Assembly (NCBI GenBank): GCA_947630095.1
Contig: CANRGI010000016.1
Span: forward strand, 1-13,882
Direction: 5' to 3'
DNA length: 13,882 nucleotides
Source: an uncultured Bacilli bacterium
GTDB taxonomy: Bacteria; Bacillota_I; Bacilli_A; RF39; UBA660
Part shown: positions 7,308 through 13,882 of the stretch, piece by piece
Layout of the letters: each line of letters begins with the position of its first letter
Numbering within the stretch: the stretch's first letter is position 1
Program-made: the position numbers and the translations under genes
The notes under the pieces: generated by a model
The model's database searches: none
Told to the model about the DNA's origin: nothing
The model's input: the letters and a program-made list of their open reading frames with translations, nothing else

Positions 7308-8387
7308 TATTTTACCAACTAAATATATTATTAATGAAATAAATACTAAACTAAAATATAATATACCTGTTATATATGCTTCTTCATATCTATTTATAAA
7401 ACTTTCATTAGGTAAAAGAAACATAATAATTACTATAAGAGGTATGACAAAACTAATTAAACTTAATTTATTTGCTTTACTTTTATTAAGTTTAAATACA
7501 TAGATTAATAACTTTTTTAAAGCGAGCATTATATAAGCAAGAGTAACACTCATAAAGAATAGAAGGGCATTTACACTTATATTTTCTATATTTTCAATAA
7601 AATGTAATACATTAATATTTTTAAGTACTACATAAGATGGATAAGTATATATTTTAGATACACTAATTCCAAGTACTGACACTATAGTAAATATTATAAT
7701 GAATACAGTTATAAATGAAATAATAAATGTTCTAAACATAGATTTATTACTATTAGTATTATTTATAATATTATTTTTAGGAATGACAAGAAGTAAAAAT
7801 ACAGGAGCAAAATAACTAATACCAAATATAATACTAGTTTTAAATACATCTAAATAATTACTATCTATTATAGGTTTTAAATTTTCAAAATCCATACCAC
7901 TAGATAAAGCACTGACGTTAAATATTATTAAACAAAAACTGATAAATACAGAAATAGTAGCAAACCTAGATAAAGTATCAAAGTCATAAAAAAGAATATA
8001 TGTAATAGGAAAAAGTAGTACAATACCTATAAATATTGTAGGGGTATCAACTAAAAATTCACTTGATATAAAAGTGAGTAATCTCCAAAATATAAGTAAA
8101 GCAATAGAAAAAAGTATAATAGCAAATAATATATAAAATATAAATTTAAATCTAGGCATAACTATATCTATTTTTTCAAATATATCTTTATCAGGTAAGA
8201 AATTAAATATTTTAATAAAAAGAAATAATAACCCAATTCCTACAAAGAAACTTAAAATTAAACTGCCAAATATATTAGTATAACCAGTCTTTATTATAAA
8301 AGGAATTAATATCCCTAGTAATGTTGAGTTCATTAAAGAAATCATAATAAGAGAAATACTTAAATTACTTAATTTATATTTATTCAT
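7299..8387 (-). CDS. gerAB: Spore germination receptor B subunit (GerAB/GerKB family permease-like)
   Basis: This is an integral membrane protein of 362 aa with about ten hydrophobic segments, of the APC-superfamily spore germination protein family, and of normal family length. Typical features are an N-terminal TM pair and the motif YPSYVVLKNINVLHFIENIE near residue 248, which matches the Y-P-S-Y...F-I-E-R-I-E signature. B subunits sit in the spore inner membrane and bind or transport the germinant together with the A and C subunits. Its ATG directly abuts the gerAC stop codon, and AGGAG lies inside the end of gerAC, so translation is coupled. It is the last gene of an A-C-B ordered operon, unlike the A-B-C order of B. 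subtilis gerA. Germinant specificity cannot be read from sequence. Confidence 0.9.
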   Translation of the reverse strand: MNKYKLSNLSISLIMISLMNSTLLGILIPFIIKTGYTNIFGSLILSFFVGIGLLFLFIKIFNFLPDKDIFEKIDIVMPRFKFIFYILFAIILFSIALLIFWRLLTFISSEFLVDTPTIFIGIVLLFPITYILFYDFDTLSRFATISVFISFCLIIFNVSALSSGMDFENLKPIIDSNYLDVFKTSIIFGISYFAPVFLLLVIPKNNIINNTNSNKSMFRTFIISFITVFIIIFTIVSVLGISVSKIYTYPSYVVLKNINVLHFIENIENISVNALLFFMSVTLAYIMLALKKLLIYVFKLNKSKANKLSLISFVIPLIVIIMFLLPNESFINRYEEAYITGILYFSLVFISLIIYLVGKIKR

Positions 8388-9539
8388 TTATAAATCTCCT
8401 TTCAAATTTCCTTCTTTAAATATACTAGCCTTTATATCATAATCAAAATCTATTTTATTTAATCCCTCACTATCCCAGTCTTTATTTTCAAAATCAAAAT
8501 ATTTATAGTTATTTTTATAAATATAATTACCTATACCAATAAAATCTAACTTCTCACTTTTAGCCAAATTTATAGTATCTTTAACATAACTTTCAAGTTC
8601 ACTTTCAAATATTTTATTTATCTCTTCTAAATCTTTTTTATTGTTTAAGTCTTGCTTACAACCATAATATACTATCTCCCCAGAAACATCTCCTTTAATA
8701 TTTATTTTATTTTTATTAAGTTTATCTTGATAACTAAATTTAGATTTTAAAGTTTCAACTGTAAAGTAATCGTCTCCACATTTACAAGTTATAGATGCAT
8801 TTCTAACTTGATTTTTAAGAAAATTATATCCAAATGCTTGATTTTTACTTAATGTAATAGGTTTTCCTTTTTTATTAAAAGTAACTAAGTTTTCTATTTC
8901 AATATAACTATTAGTATCACTTTCTTGTAGTACATCTATATTATCACTTTTTTTATCATTATCGTGTAATACTATATTAGGTAATACTGAATTAATACCA
9001 GGTTCTAAATAATTTTTAAGATATTCTAAAAATGAAAGAGAATAACTAGCCCCATATCTTTTCTGACTTAAATTCACTATCTGCGCTAAGTTATTAGCAG
9101 AATTAGTATTAAATTGTGATAAACTAGATAATATTTCTTTACCACTACTATCTAAAGAAGTAACTACTAAAAAATTTAAAGAAAGTTTTGTATCTCTAGC
9201 AAGAAAATCTATAACTTGAGATAAATCATTTGATATAACACTTTTATCTAATATGACATATTCAATATCAGGAGAGAAAAATATTTTTGAACTTTGTAAA
9301 TTAAGTGACCTAATTGCGTCTAATATAGTTTTACCTTTACCACTAATAACAGTAATCGGACTTTCAGTTAAACCATTTTCTCCACTTTCAAGTATGTTAA
9401 TAATTTGTAAATCAACAGTAAATTCTTCATTTGATTTACTAATCGAAATAGCACTAACTATACCAAGTTCATTTAATTCATTATAATTAAAGCAACCACT
9501 ACAAAACATTAACATAATTAATATAATAATCTTCTTCAT
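8388..9539 (-). CDS. gerAC: Spore germination receptor C subunit, Ger(x)C lipoprotein
   Basis: The protein has 383 aa, normal for the Ger(x)C family. The N-terminal signal peptide ends in the lipobox C-S-G-C (C16), followed by 'FNYNELNELGIVSAISI', which is the diagnostic start of Ger(x)C proteins (W/F-x-x-x-E-L-x-x-x-x-I/V-V-x-A-x-x-I/V-D/S). The rest is the soluble part that sits on the outer leaflet of the spore inner membrane and stabilises the receptor. Its ATG overlaps the gerAA stop by one base (TAATG) with GAGGG upstream, indicating translational coupling to the second gerAA fragment. If the gerAA frameshift is real, ribosomes stopping early in gerAA may reduce translation of this gene. 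Confidence 0.9.
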   Translation of the reverse strand: MKKIIILIMLMFCSGCFNYNELNELGIVSAISISKSNEEFTVDLQIINILESGENGLTESPITVISGKGKTILDAIRSLNLQSSKIFFSPDIEYVILDKSVISNDLSQVIDFLARDTKLSLNFLVVTSLDSSGKEILSSLSQFNTNSANNLAQIVNLSQKRYGASYSLSFLEYLKNYLEPGINSVLPNIVLHDNDKKSDNIDVLQESDTNSYIEIENLVTFNKKGKPITLSKNQAFGYNFLKNQVRNASITCKCGDDYFTVETLKSKFSYQDKLNKNKINIKGDVSGEIVYYGCKQDLNNKKDLEEINKIFESELESYVKDTINLAKSEKLDFIGIGNYIYKNNYKYFDFENKDWDSEGLNKIDFDYDIKASIFKEGNLKGDL

Positions 9540-10603
9540 TATTTTTCCCTCACAATATTCTTTTTAGTTATATAACTAGGTCTTTTTTTAATTTTAGTAA
9601 TATCACTTCTTAAAATAGCATTTTTTTGTTCTTCTAATTTAAAAGGCATCATAGGTAATGTATAAGGTTTACCAAATGTAGTAATCGAACATAGATTAAT
9701 AAGTAACAAAAGTAATCCAACTATAAACCCAACTATCCCAAACAAGGCAGAGAATACCATTAAAAGGTATCTCCAAAACCTAATTGAACCTTGCATATCA
9801 TAATATATAAATATTAAACTACTAATCGCACTTACTGATACAATAATAACCATAATAGGCGAAATTAACCCTGCCTGTACAGCAGCATCTCCTAATATTA
9901 AAGCACCTAAAATTGATAAACTAGTCCCCCTATTCGCGGGCGTTCTAGCATCTCCTTCATATAAAAGTTCAAAAGTAAACATTAATATAAAGGCTTCTAT
10001 TATAACAGGAAAAGGAACATTATTTCTCTGTTCGGCAAAATTAATAAGTAAACTTACAGGTATAATTTCTTGGTCATAAGTTATAATTGCAATAAATAAT
10101 GCTGGTGTTATAATTGCTAAGAAAAAAGATATAAGTCTTATAACTCTCATAAAAGAAGCAAAAAAAGGTTTATGGTAATAGTCTTCACTATTTTGAAAAA
10201 AATCAATAAAAAATGTAGGCGCAACTAAAGCACTTGGACTATTATCCATTGTAACTATAACCCTTCCTTCAAGTAAAAACCTACAAGTATCGTCAGGCTT
10301 TTCAGTATAAAGTATAGTAGGGAATAATGTTTTAACATCTTTATTTAAAAAACTTTTAAAATTGTTTACATCAAATACACCATCTATATCTATATTTTCT
10401 AATTTATTTTTAACTTCATTAACTAATTCTATTTCACATATATTATCCATATAAAGTATACCAACTTTACTTTTACTTTCTCTTCCTATAGTAATTTCTT
10501 CTAATACTAAATTTTCACTTTTTAATCTCTTACGAATAAGTCCTATGTTCTTTTCATAATTTTCAGTAAAAGCATCTTTAGGCCCTCTTATAACAGGCTC
10601 ACT
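9539..10603 (-). pseudogene. gerAA: gerAA, C-terminal fragment after the frameshift (membrane domain)
   Basis: This frame is open from 10603 to the TAA at 9541-9539. Its first ATG is at 10450 (303 aa), but codons before it still read as GerA sequence: EPVIRGPKDAFTENYEK, then 'NIGLIRKRLKSENL', then 'ITIGRESKSKVGILYMDN'. All of these are conserved in GerA-family A subunits. From the ATG: TEKPDDTCRFLLEGRV (49-64), 'VTMDNSPSALVAP', several TM segments (about 100-125, 150-165, 178-215, 225-252), 'VPFPVIIEAF', 'GDARTP' and 'GDAAVQAGLISP'. Thus the whole membrane domain is intact, but the start of this frame is not a natural gene start. Joined with the upstream fragment it gives about 490 aa, the normal GerAA length. 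The ATG at 10450 alone would give a truncated receptor lacking the soluble N-domain. Confidence 0.85.
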
Positions 10604-10606
10604 CTA
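10588..10606 (-). other. Frameshift interval in gerAA
   Basis: The first frame ends at TAA 10590-10588, and the second is closed upstream by TAG 10606-10604. Family-conserved sequence switches frame between them, around GTGAGCCTG. There is no homopolymer and no X-XXY-YYZ slippery heptamer here, so programmed -1 shifting is unlikely. A mutation or an isolated sequencing error remains. Confidence 0.8.
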
Positions 10607-10982
10607 TCTAATTCTCCCTTAGTTTCATAAGCATAAATTTGCTCTTCTAGTATAACTATAGTAAAACCACTAAATAAAAAATTAATTAAATCATTTCTAT
10701 CTTTAACTTCTTTAGAATTTATTGTAGGTATATCTTGTAATGTATTTTTAAGATTTTTACTTCCTATTATATTTTTATTACTAAAATATTTAAGAATAAA
10801 ATCATTAACTCTATCTCCACCACTAACTGACTGATTAATAATTACATAAACGTGTTTAAAAAACCCAACTTTAATATCTCTTATTATAATATCGGGCATC
10901 TTTTCTTTTAACTTTTCTAAATATTTTAATGTTTCTTTAATATTCATATTTTTAATATTTACTAAAAATAACTCTTTATACG

Positions 10983-10991
10983 TGTTATAAT
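10983..10991 (+). promoter_or_regulatory. Extended -10 promoter for rlmD
   Basis: TGTTATAAT lies 17 nt before the rlmD ATG (11009). The predicted transcript start near 10998 coincides with the Shine-Dalgarno GAGG (10998-11001), so the 5' UTR is only about 11 nt. The box overlaps gerAA codons if gerAA starts at 11007, and is intergenic if it starts at 10947. Confidence 0.6.
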
Positions 10992-11008
10992 ATATATGAG
11001 GTTGCATT

Positions 11009-12103
11009 ATGGAATACTTAATTACAAAATTAGATAATATAGGTAGGGGAATAACTTATGTAGATAATAAAATTACATTCGTGCCTTTTACACTGCCTAA
11101 TGAAGTAGTAGAACTTAAACTAACTAAAATAACTAAAAAATATAATGAGGGAGAAGTAACTAAATTTATTACTAAAAGTGAAAATAGAATAGAAGTAAAT
11201 TGCCCTTATTATATGGAGTGTGGAGGTTGCAATATAATGCACTTAAAATACTCTGAACAACTTAACTATAAAAAGGAAAAAGTAAGCGAAATACTAGAAA
11301 AATATTCAAATATTAAAATAAAACCTGATATAATACCAAGTGATAAAGTATTTAATTATAGAAATAAAATAACCCTTCATTATAAAAATAATACTTTAGG
11401 TTTAATGAAAAATAAAACAAATGAAGTTTTAAAAATAGATAATTGCTTATTAGTTATGAACGAAATAAATGATTATATAAAGAATAATAAAATAAATAAT
11501 GATATAATCATAAGAGAAAATTTAAATAAAGAAATAATAACAAATAATACTAGTGATACTATGATAGAAGAAGTAAATAATATGCGTTTCATAGTAGATG
11601 CCTTATCTTTTTTCCAAGTAAATCACTATATATGCTCTAAAGTGTTTGATTTATTAAATGATAATATTAATGAGTGTGATGTATGCTTAGATTTATATTC
11701 TGGAGTAGGTACTTTAAGTATAGTTGCAAGTAAAAAATGTAAGAAAGTTTATTCTATAGAATTAAATAAAAACTCTCATATAAATGCTTTAAAGAATAAA
11801 GAATTAAATAAATCTTATAATGTAGATTTTATAGAAGGTTCTGTTGAAAAAGAAATAATCAAAATTGTTGATAAGGTAGATTTAATAATTACAGACCCTC
11901 CTAGAAATGGTATGGATAAAATAACTATAAATACTATTAATAAACTAAAACCTAAAAAGATAATTTACATAAGTTGTAACCCTATAACATTAGCAAGGGA
12001 CTTAAATCTTTTAACTGACTATGAACTAGTTACCATAACTTTGTTAGATATGTTCCCAAACACGCATCACGTCGAGAGTTTTTGTGTTTTGAAAATGAAA
12101 TAA
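11009..12103 (+). CDS. rlmD: 23S rRNA (uracil-5-)-methyltransferase, RlmD/RlmCD (TrmA/RumA) family
   Basis: It makes 5-methyluridine in 23S rRNA (U1939 and, in Bacillus RlmCD, also U747) using SAM. Visible features: an N-terminal TRAM-like domain (about 1-56), [4Fe-4S] ligands C65, C71, C74 and C146 (CPYYMECGGC and IDNC), substrate motif SFFQVN (200-205), SAM-binding motif LDLYSGVGTLSI (227-238), ITDPPRNGMD (294-303), catalytic nucleophile C323 in ISCNP and the general base E356 in HHVESF. All key residues are present. At 364 aa it is shorter than RumA or B. subtilis YefA/RlmCD (about 430-460), mostly through trimmed loops. TrmA-type tRNA specificity is less likely because the Fe-S cluster marks the RumA branch. 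Single gene with its own promoter. Confidence 0.9.
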   Translation: MEYLITKLDNIGRGITYVDNKITFVPFTLPNEVVELKLTKITKKYNEGEVTKFITKSENRIEVNCPYYMECGGCNIMHLKYSEQLNYKKEKVSEILEKYSNIKIKPDIIPSDKVFNYRNKITLHYKNNTLGLMKNKTNEVLKIDNCLLVMNEINDYIKNNKINNDIIIRENLNKEIITNNTSDTMIEEVNNMRFIVDALSFFQVNHYICSKVFDLLNDNINECDVCLDLYSGVGTLSIVASKKCKKVYSIELNKNSHINALKNKELNKSYNVDFIEGSVEKEIIKIVDKVDLIITDPPRNGMDKITINTINKLKPKKIIYISCNPITLARDLNLLTDYELVTITLLDMFPNTHHVESFCVLKMK

Positions 12104-12115
12104 TACTATAAATCG

Positions 12116-12161
12116 TTCCCTTTTTAACGAAAAAATGTTAAAATTTTAGTTAGAAAGGGAA
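12116..12161. repeat. 13-bp inverted repeat flanking an extended -10 box
   Basis: TTCCCTTTTTAAC (12116-12128) and GTTAGAAAGGGAA (12149-12161) are complementary over 13 pairs, one of them G-T. They enclose a 20-nt AT-rich centre that contains TGTTAAAAT. Neither strand has a T-tract after the stem, so this is not a terminator. A protein-binding operator over a promoter is the simplest reading. Confidence 0.6.
12136..12144 (+). promoter_or_regulatory. Putative extended -10 promoter for the AbiEi-like gene
   Basis: TGTTAAAAT has the same form as the box before the 79-aa gene. Unlike the other boxes here it lies 108 nt ahead of its gene, inside the centre of the 13-bp inverted repeat. The leader would carry the hairpin at 12182-12231. 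Confidence 0.45.
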
Positions 12162-12181
12162 TAAATATAAAAAAAATAAAA

Positions 12182-12231
12182 TTAAACTAAAACAACACAC
12201 TACTATTGACTCGTGTGTGTTTTTAGTTTAA
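12182..12231 (+). promoter_or_regulatory. Long leader hairpin before the AbiEi-like gene (possible terminator or attenuator)
   Basis: TTAAACTAAAA + ACACAC (12182-12192, 12195-12200) pairs with GTGTGT + TTTTAGTTTAA (12213-12218, 12221-12231). This gives 17 pairs with a 2x2 internal mismatch and a 12-nt loop. The GTGTGT arm followed by TTTTTAGTTT resembles an intrinsic terminator. It could end rlmD transcription or attenuate the downstream gene, whose Shine-Dalgarno (AGGTGATG) begins 10 nt later. Confidence 0.55.
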
Positions 12232-12252
12232 AATTATATTAGGTGATGCAAT

Positions 12253-12795
12253 ATGGTATATAGTTATAAAGCATTAAAAGAAAGATATGGTTCTAATTAT
12301 AAAATACAAAAAGCAACCAAAGAGGGTAAACTTTTTAAAATTGAAAATGGAATATATTCAGATAAAGAAAAAAATCATTATTTAGAAATTTTTATGACAA
12401 AATATCCAAATGCAATTATATCAGGCGACAGTGCATATTATTATCATAATTTAACAGATGTTATACCACAAAAAATATCTATGACTACTCGTAGAACTTC
12501 AGGTAGATTTAATGATAAACATATTAATCAGTCTTTTTCGATAGATAGTCTTTTAAATTTAGGAAAGACTACTTTAGATTATGAAGGAATAAATATTAAT
12601 ATTTACAATAAAGAAAGAATGCTTTTAGAATTAATGAAAAATAAAAATATTACATCTTATGATTATTATAAAGAAATAATAAATAATTATAGGAGGATAA
12701 AAGAAGACATTGATGTTTACACATTACAAGAATATTCTAATTTTTATAAAAATGGTAGTAAATTAATGAAAATGATAGAAGACGAAGTATTTTAA
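12253..12795 (+). CDS. AbiEi-family antitoxin-like protein without adjacent toxin
   Basis: This is a soluble protein of 180 aa. The N-terminal region 'YKALKERYGSNYKIQKATKE' with 'GKLFKIENGIYSD' (about 1-37) fits the winged-helix AbiEi_4-type domain. It is followed by 'NAIISGDSAYYYHNLTDVIP' (53-72) and 'SMTTRRTSGRF', and a C-terminal part containing ERMLLELM and YDYYKEIINNYR. This order matches type IV AbiEi antitoxin-family proteins, which bind DNA and repress their own promoter. No AbiEii nucleotidyltransferase follows; the next gene converges from the other strand. It may be an orphan regulator or a remnant of a split locus. The AGGTGATG Shine-Dalgarno (12241-12248) supports the start. Two inverted repeats lie upstream. 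Confidence 0.75.
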   Translation: MVYSYKALKERYGSNYKIQKATKEGKLFKIENGIYSDKEKNHYLEIFMTKYPNAIISGDSAYYYHNLTDVIPQKISMTTRRTSGRFNDKHINQSFSIDSLLNLGKTTLDYEGININIYNKERMLLELMKNKNITSYDYYKEIINNYRRIKEDIDVYTLQEYSNFYKNGSKLMKMIEDEVF

Positions 12796-12814
12796 ATGAA
12801 CCTAAAATATGCTA

Positions 12815-13882
12815 TTAATCTTTTAAAAAATTCCCTAAATCTTCATTATCTTTAATAAGTTTTTTCTTTATAGTAGCAATATCGTTATTATTATTAGAGT
12901 TAAAATAATTTTGTATTTCTTCCTTTAAATTTTCTTTATTTAAAACAAATTCTAATGAAACTGATTTCGTTTTTTCAAAATTAGGAATAGGAGTAATCAA
13001 AAATTCTTTAGAAGCAGGGTAATAAGGTGCTTTTGAAAGATAACTAATGTCGTCTAAACCAACAGATAAATTATACTCAGTACTATAATACCATTCTTCT
13101 TGATTTTGTAATATATTTGCTAACATAATTGTAGTACCTAATATATTAAATTTATCATTTACATCAAAATCTAAAATGGTATATTTTCGTTTTTTAAGTA
13201 TTTCTTCCATCCAGTCTTCTTCAGATTTGCTAGGAGAACACATATAACAAATTGCTTCTGAATTATCAGGATTATCTTTACTATTTGAATAAAAGAATAA
13301 TTCATTATATATACTTGCTATTTTCATAATTATAGATTTATTTATTCCTATTAGTTGGTCTTGGTCAATACAAACATAAAATTTACCATTATCATAAGTA
13401 GAAGATATTGCATAATTTATACCTTTACTATGTAATATTTCTTTCATAGGTTCAAGTAATCTAGTATATTCATTATCAATTCTATTTTGCTTTATTTCTA
13501 ATATATTATTAACACGGTTAGTAATTTTATTTTTAACTATATCTATAGATAAAGCCCATTCTTTATAAGTCATTTCGTCTTTAGAAATATAATAAATTTG
13601 TTTACCACTTGTTATAATATGCAAATCAGATAAGCAACACACAGAAAATTCATTAAATACTATATTATTATAAACTTTAGTATTTACTATTTCTATATCT
13701 ATAAAATTATTTAATATATTATATAAATTATCTTTATATATAGGTAAGTATCCATTAATATATAAATTATCTACATACTCATAGTCAAAAGAATTACTTT
13801 CTATTTTCTTTAGAGTAATAGGTAATTCCAAATCATTAAAGCCTTGTGTTTCAAAAACTTTTCTACCAATTACTTCTAAACC
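12815..13882 (-). CDS. Unrecognised protein, N-terminus outside window
   Basis: The frame stays open to the window edge: 17 codons precede the TTG at 13831, so the true start is upstream and the visible part has 355 codons. It is a soluble mixed alpha/beta protein without signal peptide or membrane segments. It is rich in Asn, Asp, Ile and Tyr. Notable stretches are 'CCLSDLHIITSGKQIYYISK', 'KFYVCIDQDQLIGINKSI', 'SKSEEDWMEEILKKRKYTIL' and a helical acidic C-terminus ending in GNFLKD. I recognise no family or catalytic motif. It converges on the AbiEi-like gene with a 19-nt gap. Only a weak all-AT stem lies there (TATTTTA 12788-12794 with TAAAATA 12803-12809), so termination is not well defined. 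Confidence 0.7.
   Translation of the reverse strand, partial: GLEVIGRKVFETQGFNDLELPITLKKIESNSFDYEYVDNLYINGYLPIYKDNLYNILNNFIDIEIVNTKVYNNIVFNEFSVCCLSDLHIITSGKQIYYISKDEMTYKEWALSIDIVKNKITNRVNNILEIKQNRIDNEYTRLLEPMKEILHSKGINYAISSTYDNGKFYVCIDQDQLIGINKSIIMKIASIYNELFFYSNSKDNPDNSEAICYMCSPSKSEEDWMEEILKKRKYTILDFDVNDKFNILGTTIMLANILQNQEEWYYSTEYNLSVGLDDISYLSKAPYYPASKEFLITPIPNFEKTKSVSLEFVLNKENLKEEIQNYFNSNNNNDIATIKKKLIKDNEDLGNFLKD

Larger units (their letters stand above)
10588..11007 (-). pseudogene. gerAA: gerAA, N-terminal fragment before the frameshift (soluble domain)
   Basis: These 139 codons encode the cytosolic N-domain of a GerA-family A subunit: 'DIIIRDIKVG', then 'VSGGDRVNDFILKYFS', then 'LINFLFSGFTIVIL' and 'YAYETKGELDRVS'. 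After that the family sequence (E-P-V-I-R-G-P) continues in another frame and this one hits TAA at 10590-10588. The second frame has a stop at 10606-10604, so the shift must lie within 10588-10606. One missing base (or two extra) explains it. The start is uncertain: ATG 11007 lies 1 nt from the divergent rlmD ATG, while ATG 10947 (MNIKETLKYL) would leave a 61-nt intergenic region. Neither has a convincing Shine-Dalgarno, and no TGTTAWAAT promoter is seen upstream. Confidence 0.85.

Noticed and set aside
9253..9486. Plus-strand 77-codon frame inside gerAC
   Set aside because: It is antisense to conserved GerAC coding sequence and has no Shine-Dalgarno or family signal.
10588..10606. Programmed ribosomal frameshift in gerAA
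   Set aside because: No slippery heptamer and no obvious stimulatory hairpin at the junction, and such shifting is not known for this family; mutation or sequence error is simpler.
10980..11070. SigG/SigF-type promoter for the gerA operon
   Set aside because: Several CATA-like boxes occur upstream of gerAA on the minus strand, but none pairs with a correctly spaced -35 element; chance in AT-rich sequence cannot be excluded.
12154..12190. Short leader peptide after the AAAGGG at 12154
   Set aside because: It looks like a Shine-Dalgarno, but no ATG, GTG or TTG follows at a usable distance; the AAAGGG is explained by the inverted repeat.
12788..12809. Terminator between the AbiEi-like gene and the convergent unknown gene
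   Set aside because: The stem is 7 bp, entirely A-T, with an 8-nt loop; in AT-rich DNA this is expected by chance.

Overview
The window is AT-rich, densely packed DNA from a low-GC, endospore-forming Bacillota. The evidence is a GerA-type spore germinant receptor locus, lipoprotein signal peptides, strong AGGAGG-type Shine-Dalgarno sites and TGG as the only Trp codon (TGA is not used as sense). I cannot name the genus. A gut-associated Bacilli/Erysipelotrichia-like or clostridial lineage would fit, but that is inference. There are no tRNA, rRNA, CRISPR, IS or phage structural genes.

Layout. (i) 2-3073 (+) is the C-terminal part of a very large modular surface protein: helical/TPR-like region, discoidin domain, duplicated Ig/MBG-like modules, acidic linker and C-terminal membrane anchor. 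Its start lies outside the window. (ii) 3070-4392 (-) is a ClpX-like AAA+ ATPase that has lost the zinc domain, the RKH loop and the IGF ClpP-docking loop. It meets gene (i) tail to tail inside one bidirectional terminator. (iii) 4475-4714 (+) is a small conserved hypothetical protein. (iv) 4767-7298 (+) is a four-gene run with 9-12 nt gaps: a lipid-anchored GH25 muramidase, a SAF-domain lipoprotein, a membrane-anchored unknown and a P-loop (deoxy)nucleotide-kinase-like protein. (v) 7299-11007 (-) is a gerA-type operon in the order A-C-B. gerAC and gerAB are intact, but gerAA is split by a frameshift that can be localised to 10588-10606. (vi) 11009-12103 (+) is an RlmD/RlmCD-type 23S rRNA uracil-5-methyltransferase, whose start is 1 nt from the farthest possible gerAA start. 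(vii) 12253-12795 (+) is an AbiEi-family antitoxin-like protein without an adjacent AbiEii toxin, preceded by an intergenic region with two strong inverted repeats. (viii) 12815-13882 (-) is an unrecognised protein cut off by the window edge.

Two window-wide patterns stand out. First, Asp codons before Glu/Asp are GAC in 24 of 25 cases, although GAT dominates elsewhere, so the pentamer GATGA is nearly absent from both strands. Second, four vegetative-looking promoters share an extended -10 box TGTTAWAAT placed 15-19 nt before the start codon. This predicts 5' UTRs of only about 8-13 nt, with the Shine-Dalgarno at the very 5' end. The gerA locus lacks such a box, consistent with a sporulation-specific promoter. 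I see no complete new defence or mobile system. The best leads are the divergent ClpX-like ATPase, the orphan AbiEi with its structured upstream region, and the GATGA depletion. No gene-free stretch exceeds 150 bases.
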